Of a DNA stretch of 64,000 nucleotides, positions 27,131 to 35,713 are shown one piece after another (the first letter of the stretch is position 1; the number at the start of each line of letters is the position of its first letter). The position numbers were made by a program, and so were the translations under genes. The notes beneath the pieces were generated by a model that made no database searches, was not told the origin of the DNA, and worked only from the letters and a program-made list of their open reading frames with translations. The stretch is from CAWCTD01 sp963798455. GTDB lineage: Bacteria > Acidobacteriota > Terriglobia > Bryobacterales > Bryobacteraceae. The DNA lies in contig CAWCTD010000003.1 of NCBI GenBank assembly GCA_963798455.1, positions 2,604,001 to 2,668,000 on the forward strand, written 5' to 3'.

Positions 27131-28255
27131 ATGGCAGCGGAGGATCTCTACCGCAAGCTCCAGCAGCATCTTGACCGGATGCCCGTCGGCTTCCCGGCCA
27201 CCGAATCCGGAGTTGAGATCCGGATTCTGAAGCACCTGTTCACCCCCGCGCAGGCCGTGGTTGCACTGCAATTGAGCGCCATTCCTGAGCCGGCCGCGGT
27301 GATCCACAGGCGTCTCAAGTCGCAGACGACCCTGACGGAGTGCATGGAAGCCTTGAACGAGATGGCGGAGAAAGGGCTCCTCCAGCGCGTCCCTATCGGT
27401 GGTGAGCCGCACTACGGGAAGATGCCCTTTGCCCTTGGCATGTACGAGCAACAACTCAACCGCCTCACTCCCGAGTTTGCGCGCGATGCCGTCGAGTACC
27501 TCCAGGGGGCCTTCCGGGAGGCGTTCCACACGACCAAGACCACGCAGATGCGGACCGTCCCGGTCAACAGGACCATCGAGGTGGAACGCGGCGTGGCCAC
27601 CTACGATGACATCCGGGAACACATCAGGTCATCGAGCGGCCCCTTCGCCAAGATGAACTGCATCTGCCGGCAAGGCAAAGATTTGCTGGGGGAGCCCTGC
27701 AAACAGACCAAGCTTCGCGAGAACTGCCTCACGATCGGGATGGCCGCCGAGGTGATGGTGGAGCGCGGCGCGGCCCACCCCATCAGCCAGGATGAGATGC
27801 TGCAACTGCTGGATGAAGCCGACAAGGAGGGCCTGGTGTTGCAGCCGGAGAACACGAAGAGCCCGCTGTTCGTCTGTTGCTGCTGCGGCTGCTGCTGCGG
27901 CGTGCTCAACTCCGCGAAACGTTTTCCCCGGCCCGCCGACTACTTCAGCTCGACCTACTGTGCCGAAGTGGATACGGACCTCTGCGAGTCCTGCGGGACG
28001 TGCCAGGTGCGCTGCCAGATGGACGCGATCTCGGCCGACGACGGGAAAACCAGGGTGGACGACTCGCGCTGCATCGGGTGCGCGTTGTGCGTGACCACAT
28101 GCCCGTCAGGCGCACTGCGGCTGAAGAAGAAGGAAGCGCACAAGGTCCCTCCGGACGACACGCGGGCGCTGTATGTGAAACTCCTCCAGGAGCGCTACGG
28201 CCCGCTGGGCGTGGCCAAGATCGTTGGCCGCAAAATGCTCGGAATGAAGTTCTGA
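27131..28255 (+). CDS. Cysteine-rich 4Fe-4S protein with winged-helix-like N-terminus
   Basis: 374 residues. The N-terminal 100 residues look helical and resemble a winged-helix module (VEIRILKHLFTPAQAVVALQL, then TECMEALNEMAEKGLLQRV). A central region carries CICRQGKDLLGEPCKQ and LRENCLTIG, then the striking run FVCCCCGCCCGVLN (about residues 250-262). A classical two-cluster ferredoxin domain follows: CESCGTCQVRCQMDAIS and CIGCALCVTTCPSGAL. It probably passes electrons or senses redox state in the cytosol; no reaction can be assigned. Similar architectures occur in anaerobic bacteria. ATG 27131 fits; the gene is divergent from the YggS operon. Confidence 0.8.
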   Translation: MAAEDLYRKLQQHLDRMPVGFPATESGVEIRILKHLFTPAQAVVALQLSAIPEPAAVIHRRLKSQTTLTECMEALNEMAEKGLLQRVPIGGEPHYGKMPFALGMYEQQLNRLTPEFARDAVEYLQGAFREAFHTTKTTQMRTVPVNRTIEVERGVATYDDIREHIRSSSGPFAKMNCICRQGKDLLGEPCKQTKLRENCLTIGMAAEVMVERGAAHPISQDEMLQLLDEADKEGLVLQPENTKSPLFVCCCCGCCCGVLNSAKRFPRPADYFSSTYCAEVDTDLCESCGTCQVRCQMDAISADDGKTRVDDSRCIGCALCVTTCPSGALRLKKKEAHKVPPDDTRALYVKLLQERYGPLGVAKIVGRKMLGMKF

Positions 28256-28277
28256 CTCCCGCCGGCTGGTGAGTCAG
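28252..28277 (+). terminator. Possible hairpin after the ferredoxin gene
   Basis: A perfect 7-base inverted repeat, CTGACTC (28252-28258) with GAGTCAG (28271-28277), spans the stop codon of the ferredoxin gene. There is no T-tract behind it. A second short repeat, CCCGG/CCGGG (28313-28329), lies next to the end of the convergent LacI gene. Either could limit read-through between the convergent genes. Confidence 0.25.
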
Positions 28278-28329
28278 TGGTCCTAAACGGAGAAGCGTCG
28301 AGGCTGAGAGGCCCCGGTTTGGAGCCGGG

Positions 28330-29352
28330 TCAGGGTGCGGGGGCGGTGGACTGCCTGACGACCAGGCTGGTCTCGACGCGATATTCGTTGCCGGCGTGAC
28401 CCGGAGCGCCCATCATGGTTCGAAGAGCGTCGAAGGCTACGCGGCCGATTTCGGCTCGCGGCACAGCCACGGTAGTCAGAGCCGGCTGGTTGAACTGTGC
28501 AAAGGTGATATCGTCGAAACCCACGATGGACAAGCCGGCCGGGACCTGGATCCCGCGGTCGTAAGCACAATGCATGGCGCCGATCGCCATCAGATCGTTG
28601 GCGGCGATGATGGCGGTGGCGGGGAAGCCGGCCAGAAGCTTCGAACAGGCAAAGTAACCCCCATGGACGGTAAAATTCGAATCCACAACCTTCACTTCGG
28701 CGAGCCCCGCCTTCTCCGCTCCCTTTAGGAACGCCCGCTTGCGGCGCTGCGCCGAGGAGAGGTGCGAAGCGCCGCCGATAAAGCCGATTCGTACGTGACC
28801 AAGCTGCCGGACGTGCTCGAGCGCTGCCGTGATCCCCTGTTCATAATCGACGGCGATGTTGCTGATGTAACGATCGACCTTGCCCAAATCCAAATACACG
28901 GCGCAGATCTCGCGCCGGATCAGTGTCGCCGTGGCCAGGCGGTCAATCTGCGACGTCAGAACCGCCACGCCAGGAACCCGCAGCGCGAGCAAACGGTTCA
29001 CGGTGTCCCGGGTCCGCTGCGCGTCGTAGTTGGTGTTCATGACGATGGCTTCCATGTCGCGGAGGTTGGCCGCTTCCTGAAAGGCGGTGATGATTTCCGG
29101 GAAAAACGGATTCCGGATGTCGGAGACAATTAGCCCCAGCAGGGAACTCTGCCCCATAGCCAGGTTTCTCGCCGCGGCGTTCGGTGCGTAGCCGAGCTCG
29201 CGAACGGCCGCCATCACCCGCCACCGTGTCTCGGCGCGCACCTTGCGGGTGTCGTTGACCACGTAGGAAACGGTGGCCACCGACACGCCTGCCCTCGCGG
29301 CGACATCCATGATCGTCGCCACCCGATAGACTCTATTCTCCAAAAGGCTCAT
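28330..29352 (-). CDS. LacI-family transcriptional regulator
   Basis: 340 residues. The LacI helix-turn-helix is clear at residues 13-60: ATIMDVAARAGVSVATVSYVVN, then the hinge helix YAPNAAARNLA. The ligand domain follows: LLGLIVSDIRNPFFPEIITAF, VAVLTSQID, RIGFIGGASHLSSAQRR, IIAANDLMAIGAM, SIVGFDDITFAQFNQPALTTV. The start at 29352 is supported by GGAGG nine bases upstream. It is divergent from the TonB receptor at 29920 and close to a GH27 alpha-galactosidase, so a galactoside-related sugar is the likely inducer. A LacI-type palindrome overlaps the receptor promoter at 29876-29887. Confidence 0.92.
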   Translation of the reverse strand: MSLLENRVYRVATIMDVAARAGVSVATVSYVVNDTRKVRAETRWRVMAAVRELGYAPNAAARNLAMGQSSLLGLIVSDIRNPFFPEIITAFQEAANLRDMEAIVMNTNYDAQRTRDTVNRLLALRVPGVAVLTSQIDRLATATLIRREICAVYLDLGKVDRYISNIAVDYEQGITAALEHVRQLGHVRIGFIGGASHLSSAQRRKRAFLKGAEKAGLAEVKVVDSNFTVHGGYFACSKLLAGFPATAIIAANDLMAIGAMHCAYDRGIQVPAGLSIVGFDDITFAQFNQPALTTVAVPRAEIGRVAFDALRTMMGAPGHAGNEYRVETSLVVRQSTAPAP

Positions 29353-29805
29353 GATAACGCCTCCCTATCGTCCTGCCTGTCACCATCGCACTGTGCCCTC
29401 CGCACAAATATAAACCATCCGCGGGCGCAGCCGCCAGTCGCTGCTACGAAGATGCTAAACGCTTCAATGGGCAATGCGCACGTTGTTTGGATCGGATGGC
29501 GGGAACGTGAGCCCTCCGCGGGACCGTCTGGCCCTCACGGGCTGCTTGTGTCAACCGCGCATAACCTCAGTCGAACATTTTCTCACCTGCGATTCAGACA
29601 GTAGTCTAACCCACCCAGCCCGTTGAGGACCCTGGGTGTGGCCCAGACCGGCCGCCTGCCACCACGAGAGCTATTGGCGGCCTTCTCAACACCCCTACAC
29701 CGTATCGGACCCGAAGTGGATGGACGCTCATCCTCTCCCCCCGAAAAAATATTCTTCCTCCTGCATGTTTTTTGCAACCACCTTTGGTTTCTTAGTGTTC
29801 CAACG

Positions 29806-29818
29806 CCCCCCCCCCCCC
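29806..29818 (+). repeat. Homopolymer tract of 13 cytosines
   Basis: Thirteen consecutive C, followed by a TCC/TCCCCC-like continuation to 29827. It lies 43 bases upstream of the -35 box of the receptor promoter. Such tracts mutate by slippage; here it could alter spacing to an upstream activator site, or be an assembly artefact. Confidence 0.85.
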
Positions 29819-29860
29819 TCCTCCCCCAGTGTCTGAATCGCAGATTTTTTACAGAGTCAC

Positions 29861-29890
29861 TTGACAAGCAGCGTGTTAACCGTTTAATAT
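29861..29890 (+). promoter_or_regulatory. Sigma-70 promoter of the TonB receptor gene
   Basis: A consensus -35 TTGACA (29861-29866) and -10 TAATAT (29885-29890) are separated by 18 bases. The ATG at 29920 follows with a GAGGAGT ribosome-binding site. The region is locally AT-rich compared with the surroundings. Confidence 0.65.
29876..29887 (+). promoter_or_regulatory. LacI-type operator overlapping the receptor promoter
   Basis: TTAACCGTTTAA is a near-perfect palindrome with a central CG, the typical form of LacI/GalR-family operators (consensus type TTAAACGTTTAA). It covers the end of the spacer and part of the -10 box, so bound repressor would block RNA polymerase. The adjacent divergent gene encodes a LacI-family protein. 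The match is by eye. Confidence 0.5.
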
Positions 29891-29919
29891 ATGGCGACGG
29901 ATTGAGGAGTCCACGTCAC

Positions 29920-32900
29920 ATGAAACTACGTCGTACGGTTGCACTGTTTTCGCTACTGGCGCTGTCGCTGTTCGGCCAGGAGTACCGCGCTACCGTAACC
30001 GGCCATGCGATCGATCCCTCGGGAGCGGTCATGCCGAACGTCTCGGTTCAAATCACCAACACCGCAACGAATGAGGTTTCCAAGACGGTTACCAACGCGC
30101 AGGGCGTTTACATCATCCCATCGCTGAGGCCGGGAGTGTATCGCCTCAGTGCGGAAGCGGCGGGCTTCAAAAGGTACCTCCGCGAGAAAATCACCCTTAA
30201 TGTCGGCGATACCGCGGGCATCGATATCACCATGGAGATCGGGACGGGTAGCGAGTCGGTGACGGTGAGAGCCGAAACGCCCGTTCTCGACACTGAAAGC
30301 GCCAACCTGGGACTGGTGGTCAACCAGAGGCAGGTAGCTGAACTTCCATTGAACGCGCGCAATCCGTTCATGCTGGCGACTCTGTCGGCCGGCGTGTTGT
30401 ACAACAGCCAAACCTATCAACGCCCGTTCGATAATGGCGCAATCGCCACTTGGACCGTGAACGGCGGTGTGAATTCAAAGAACGAGTTCCTGCTCGATGG
30501 TGCGCCCAATAACGCGCAGGCGGGTTTAAACAACCTCGCGTTGGTCCCGCCGGTCGATTCGGTGCAGGAATTCAGGATCCAGACGAATTCGTTCGATGCG
30601 CAATATGGGAAGACATCCGGTGGAGTCATGAACGTCTCGCTGAAGAGCGGGACGAACGAGCTCCACGGCACGGTGTATGAGTTCATGCGGCGCAGCGCGC
30701 TGGACGCCAACTCATTCCAGAACAACGCAGCGGGAACAGGGAAGAGCGGCCATTTTCTGGACCAGTACGGCGCATCCGTTGGGGGTCCGATCCGGTTCCC
30801 GAAGCTGTACAACGGCCGGGATCGGAGCTTCTTCTTTTTCAACTATGAAGGGTACCGCGAGGGGACGCCCAGTCCTACGCTCCTCTCGGTTCCGCAGCCG
30901 GAGATGCTCAATGGCGACTTCAGCAAGCTTGTGGACTCGCAGGGGCGCAAGATCACGATCTACGACCCCTCGAACGCTATCATCAATCTGGACGGCACTG
31001 TGAGCCGTGCGGCGTTTCCAAACAACATGATGGCGCCGGGCCGGCTCAACCCGATCGTGTCGAAGATTATGAGCTATAACCTGCAGCCGAACACCAAAAC
31101 GGCGGGCTCGGCTTATGGAACCAATGACCTGTTCATTCCTGGCGGTATCAATCTCGACAGAGACGACTTCTACAATTTGGTCATCAAGTTCGACCAGAAC
31201 CTGCGATCCAAGCATCGCCTTTACTTCCGGGAAGCGAGCAATGACCGGACGGAGAACCGCAACAACAACGGCCTACCCGGGCCGGGGCGGACGGGCCCGG
31301 ACCCGCTGAAGCGGATCAACGATGCGTACGTGATAGACTGGACAGGGACTCTTTCGCCCACTCTCATCGCGGGAGCGCGGCTCTCATACGCGAATTTTCT
31401 GGAGAATTATTGGTCGTCGGATCCTAACAGTGTCCACAACAGAGGCTTCGATATGACGACCCTGGGCTTCCCCCAGTCGCTGATCTCGCAACTGCCAGTA
31501 AAGGACTGTTTTGGGGTATATTCGTTTAGCGGATACACCGGCCTGGGGTATGGCTGTGGCACTAACTACAATGTGACCCCTACCTGGTCGCTCGCACTTA
31601 CCACAATGAAGGTAACAGGTTCCCATGCTTTGAAGTTCGGCGCGGACCTGCGCTGGATTTACTACAACACCCCGTCTGAGGGGACCTCCGTCAATTTCAC
31701 CTTCGATCCCGCCTGGACCCAACAGACCTATAACCGGGCGGACGCGCTGAGCGGCAATTCCTGGGCCTCCGCTCTGCTCGGACTCCCCGCGAGTGGCTAC
31801 GTGAGCGTCGTGGCCAGCCCGGCGTACCTGAATCGATACTACGCCGCCTACGTCCAGGACGACTGGAAGTTGAGCCGCACAAGCTCACCCTGAACCTGGG
31901 ATTGCGCTGGGATTTCTTCCTGCCGCCGAAGGAGCGGTACGCCCGTATGACCCGCGGATTCGATTCGAATGCCACCAATCCCGTCGATGCCTCGATCAAT
32001 CGCACCCTGTTTCCAGGCTATCCCACGGTAAAGGGCGGATTGCAGTATGCGAGTCTGGGGCAAGCCGCGGCCAACATGGACTGGGGCGGGATCCAGCCCC
32101 GGTTTGGTATGGCGTATCAGATTACCTCGAACCTGGTGATCCGCGGCGGCGGGGGCCGGTACATGATGAATCCGAACAACGATTGGAACCGCCTGGAGGG
32201 TTTTAGCCAAACCACCAACGTCGTGAATTCCCTCGACGACGGCCGCACTCCGCTCTCCAACTTACTCACCAACCCGTTTCCGAGCGGAGTTCTGCAGCCG
32301 CCCGGCAGCAGTCTGGGGCTAGGGTCCCTGGTCGGGCAGAATATCAGCTTCTCCGATCCGAATTTCAGGATTGCGAGCTCCCTCCAGTTCAGCTTTGGCC
32401 TTCAATATCAACTGCCGCGGCAATCGCGAATCGGTATCTCTTATGTTGGAAACAGGGGTTATAAGCTGCAGACGTTCTCACCAATTCAATGCATATAGTC
32501 TGAGCTTTCGGCAGTCGTGCAATCCGCTCGAAGGCGGCAGTCCCACCTACTGCAACCAGCTCGTTGCGAATCCTTTCTACGGTCTCACGCAGTTTGCTGG
32601 AACAAGTCTGGGCAGCAGTCCGACGGTCTCGCGGGCCACACTGGCCCTCCCGTTTCCGGAATTCGGAACCGTCACCCAGTATGGCCGCAACGACGGGAAA
32701 CTCTGGTACAACAGCCTGCAGCTCAACTACTTACTCCGGGCCACGAATGATTGGGACCTCAGCGTGGCCTACACATGGTCGAAGTCGATGGAACAGGGTG
32801 GTTCCGGCGGGAACGGTTCCAGCGAGGCATTCATCGATGTCCAGCGCCTGGTTCCTGAACGCGGCCTCAGCAATTACGACCGTGCGCATGTGATGAAGCT

Positions 32901-33510
32901 CAGTTCGGTGTATCAGCTTCCATTCGGAAAGGGCAAGCCCGTCTTGGGTGGTGCAAGCCGGTTTCTGGATGCTTTGGTGGGTGGATGGGAGCACACGCTG
33001 ATCTTCCAGTACCAGACCGGAAACCCGTGGTCGTTGCCTGCCAACGTGCTGTATGTCCGTAGCGCGGGGCTGGACCCAGACTGGAAAGCCTCGATCATTC
33101 AGGGCGTCAATCCGTGCGTTGCCAGGGTGGCTGACAATGGCACGATTGCATTGCAGCCTTTCAGCGTGAATGTCCCCGGATGCTCGCTGTCCACCTACAA
33201 TTTCTTGTACTTCCCTAGTTACGCAGTCGGGCCGGGCACTACCACCCAGGGTCGCGGAGGCAGCCTCCGCGCTCCCGACATCCGCATCCGGAGTATCCCG
33301 GACACGGACATGTCGCTAATGAAGACATTTCGGTTCAGCGAACGGACAAGCTTCCAGTTCCGCGCGGAGGCGTTTAACGCTTTCAATCGTCACATCGTCA
33401 CGTCGTCGTTCACCAACAATGCGAATAGCTCGACGTTCGGACAGATCGTCAACGGGTCGTCAGGAAAGCCTCCGCGGTATATCCAGCTCGGATTCAAGTT
33501 CATTTTCTGA
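29920..33510 (+). pseudogene. TonB-dependent receptor (Oar-like), broken by two frameshifts
   Basis: An outer-membrane transporter with a signal peptide (LFSLLALSLFGQ), a carboxypeptidase-regulatory-like domain (ATVTGHAIDPSGAVMPNVSV), a plug domain (FLLDGAPNNAQ..., KSGTNELHGTVYEF) and a beta-barrel, about 1195 codons in all. The first frame ends at 31893 after YVQDDWKLSRTSSP; the barrel resumes in another frame with KLTLNLGLRWDFF, so about one base is missing near 31878. The second frame ends at 32498 after SYVGNRGYKLQTFSP and continues in a third frame with NAYSLSFRQSCNPL to the terminal FKFIF at 33510. Neither break is in a homopolymer. Either a recent pseudogene or sequence errors. Neighbours suggest alpha-galactoside uptake. 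Confidence 0.85.
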
Positions 33511-33653
33511 GGTGGTGGGTGCGATCCAGAAACGGAAATCCTGGGTGAAGACAATCAGAATTCTAGCCAAGGGCTTCGCTCTTGAAATCGCGACCATTTG
33601 TGGACGGACGTAACTGACATTACATCGCCCGGAATTGTTGAAGTAGTTCTGTT

Positions 33654-33710
33654 GAGTACCCGGCGGAGGCGCCTTCGCACGGCGCGGTGTTGGTGAAACT
33701 GAGGCGTTGA
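33654..33710 (+). pseudogene. 3' scrap of a second GH27-type gene
   Basis: Eighteen codons and a stop read EYPAEAPSHGAVLVKLRR, nearly identical to the C-terminus of the GH27 enzyme that ends at 35418 (EYSADVPSHGVVLVKLTR). The DNA is also closely similar. No other part of a GH27 gene remains upstream, so this is the tail of a deleted tandem copy or of a recombination event. Confidence 0.7.
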
Positions 33711-33786
33711 CCGAGCTCGCGAGCAGTCACGAAGCCGCGTTCCCGGTGGTCTTTGCATGCAGTAGAGATGAGGAGAACTGAAGCGT

Positions 33787-35418
33787 ATGAGAAAACTATT
33801 GTTCGGAATCAGCATCCTGTTAGCACAACTGGTTTACGCCGCGGATCTTACCGGCCGCTGGGTCGGGGAGACCACGGGACGCAGCGGCCAGCGGCAGCCA
33901 GCCGCTGTCGGACTTAAGCAGGACGGCGAGAAGCTTACCGGTTACATATCGATGCTAGGAGCGGTCGCATTTGACATCTCGGAGGGAAAGGTCACTGGCA
34001 ACCAGATCTGGTTGGTGAGCGTTAGAGCGGCGGGTGGCAGCATCGAGGACAGGGACTCGACAGGAATTCACGACTTTCGGAAGGTCGAATACACGGGCAC
34101 GGTCACCCCTGATGGGCTGCTTATCAAGCTGCCGACCAGCGGCGCGCCCGCTACTGCCACCGCTCCCGGCGCGGCTGGCGCTCGCGGCGGCAGGGCCGCT
34201 GGTACCCCGCAGCCTACGGAGGTTCTGCTGAAGCGCGATTCCACGGAGGCGCCCAAGCCGGTCCCTCCCCCACTCCAGATCACCGAATTCAAGGAGGTGA
34301 GGTGGAATGGTCTGGCCAAGACGCCTCCCATGGGCTGGAACAGTTGGAATTTGTTCCGTCGGGAGGTGAACGACAAGATTGTCCGCGAAATCGCCGATAG
34401 CATGGTGAAGACCGGCATGAGGGACGCCGGCTACGTCTACGTCAACATCGACGACACCTGGGAGGGTACGCGCGACGAAAAGGGCAACATCCGGACCAAC
34501 GAAAAGTTTCCCGACATGAAAGCGCTCGCCGACTATGTGCACAGCAAGGGCCTGAAACTGGGCATTTATTCCTCGCCTGGGCCGAAGACCTGCGCCGGAT
34601 ACGAAGGCAGCTTCGGTCACGAGGCACAGGACGCCAAGGCCTACGCTGCCTGGGGCATTGATTATTTGAAATACGATTGGTGCAGCGCCCAGCAGGTGTA
34701 CGAAAGCGTTTCCATCCCGGCTGCATATGCTAAGATGGGCGCAGCGCTGCTCGCCAGCGGCAGGCCGATCGTTTATTCCTTGTGCATATACGGACTGCAG
34801 AATGTCGGCGCCTGGGGTGCAAAGGTGGGCGGCAACCTCTGGCGGACGACCGGCGACATTGGGGACTCTTGGGATTCTATGTCCAGAATCGGGTTCGAGC
34901 AGCGGGTTGGACGAGGTCTTCCCATCGTTGAGCACTTCGGACTTGAGAAATACGCCGGGGTGGGGCACTGGATCGATCCCGACATGCTCGAAATCGGCAA
35001 TGGCGGAATGACTGACACGGAGTATCGAACGCACATGAGCCTTTGGAGTCTGCAGGCGGCGCCGCTGCTCGCCGGCAACGATGTGCGTAACATGAAGCCA
35101 GAGATTTTCCAGATCCTGACCAACAAGGAGGTGATCGCCATTGATCAGGACCTGCTGGGCAAGCCCGCGACCCGCGTAACAAGGTACGGCGATTTCGAAG
35201 TATGGTCGCGGCCGCTGGCCGACGGCGCCTATGCCGTTGGATTGTTTAACCGTGGCGGGGATACCGCCAAAGTGACAACGCGTTGGAGCGAGCACGGTAT
35301 TCAGGGATCCTGGAAAGTGCGCGACCTCTGGGCTCACGCGGACCGTGGTCAGTTCGCCGGGGAGTACTCGGCGGACGTGCCTTCGCACGGTGTGGTCTTG
35401 GTGAAACTCACGCGTTGA
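33787..35418 (+). CDS. Exported GH27 alpha-galactosidase (or related alpha-glycosidase)
   Basis: 543 residues with a signal peptide (LLFGISILLAQLVYA). Residues about 20-115 form a small beta-rich domain (LTGRWVGETTG...GLKQDGEKLTGYI) and a Pro/Ala/Gly linker covers about 115-165. The GH27 catalytic barrel starts at KTPPMGWNSWNLF. The nucleophile aspartate lies in DYLKYDWCSAQ, the acid/base aspartate in HWIDPDMLEIGNGGM; IYSSPGPKTCAGYEGS is also typical. A C-terminal beta-sandwich ends PSHGVVLVKLTR. GH27 enzymes remove alpha-linked galactose (some act on N-acetylgalactosamine or isomalto-dextrans). It probably acts on sugars handled by the adjacent receptor and LacI regulator. Confidence 0.92.
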   Translation: MRKLLFGISILLAQLVYAADLTGRWVGETTGRSGQRQPAAVGLKQDGEKLTGYISMLGAVAFDISEGKVTGNQIWLVSVRAAGGSIEDRDSTGIHDFRKVEYTGTVTPDGLLIKLPTSGAPATATAPGAAGARGGRAAGTPQPTEVLLKRDSTEAPKPVPPPLQITEFKEVRWNGLAKTPPMGWNSWNLFRREVNDKIVREIADSMVKTGMRDAGYVYVNIDDTWEGTRDEKGNIRTNEKFPDMKALADYVHSKGLKLGIYSSPGPKTCAGYEGSFGHEAQDAKAYAAWGIDYLKYDWCSAQQVYESVSIPAAYAKMGAALLASGRPIVYSLCIYGLQNVGAWGAKVGGNLWRTTGDIGDSWDSMSRIGFEQRVGRGLPIVEHFGLEKYAGVGHWIDPDMLEIGNGGMTDTEYRTHMSLWSLQAAPLLAGNDVRNMKPEIFQILTNKEVIAIDQDLLGKPATRVTRYGDFEVWSRPLADGAYAVGLFNRGGDTAKVTTRWSEHGIQGSWKVRDLWAHADRGQFAGEYSADVPSHGVVLVKLTR

Positions 35419-35713
35419 GTGGGAACACGAGTCGGTCACCAGGGCCAAGGCCAGATTACTGGGGATGAGGTCAATGCTCGAAGGGAGGCCTTGCGCGCCA
35501 CGTCAGGCAGGCAGGGATGGGTGATTCATGACCGGGAGCAGCCGACTCAGGAAGTCCGTTCGGAGGCCCCCGCATAAGCGACGGGAGGCGGCGTGGAGGC
35601 CGACGCCGAGTTGACCAATTCGTCAATTCCTTGCTGAGCTTGAAATACGGGATCCTTTTCGAAGGAACCTCGACGCGCGCGCCTGTTTTCGGATTACGGG
35701 ATAATGAGGTGGG

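Larger units (their letters stand above)
29353..29919 (+). other. Long divergent intergenic region between lacI-type gene and TonB receptor
   Basis: 567 bases without a credible gene. The stretch becomes pyrimidine-rich around 29720-29850 and contains a run of 13 C at 29806-29818, followed by the receptor promoter and operator. An in-frame extension of the receptor to 29623 is open but reads as low-complexity sequence and is not taken as coding. Confidence 0.6.

Noticed and set aside
29453..29467. Second LacI-type operator near the regulator's own start (CTAAACGCTTCA)
   Set aside because: Only three of six half-site positions match; not better than chance.
29623..29919. Upstream in-frame extension of the TonB receptor
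   Set aside because: Covers the C13 tract, promoter and operator; the signal peptide starts at 29920 with a good ribosome-binding site.
35419..35713. Possible small gene in the gap after the GH27 gene
   Set aside because: Open frames exist on both strands but none has a ribosome-binding site or recognisable pattern; treated as non-coding.
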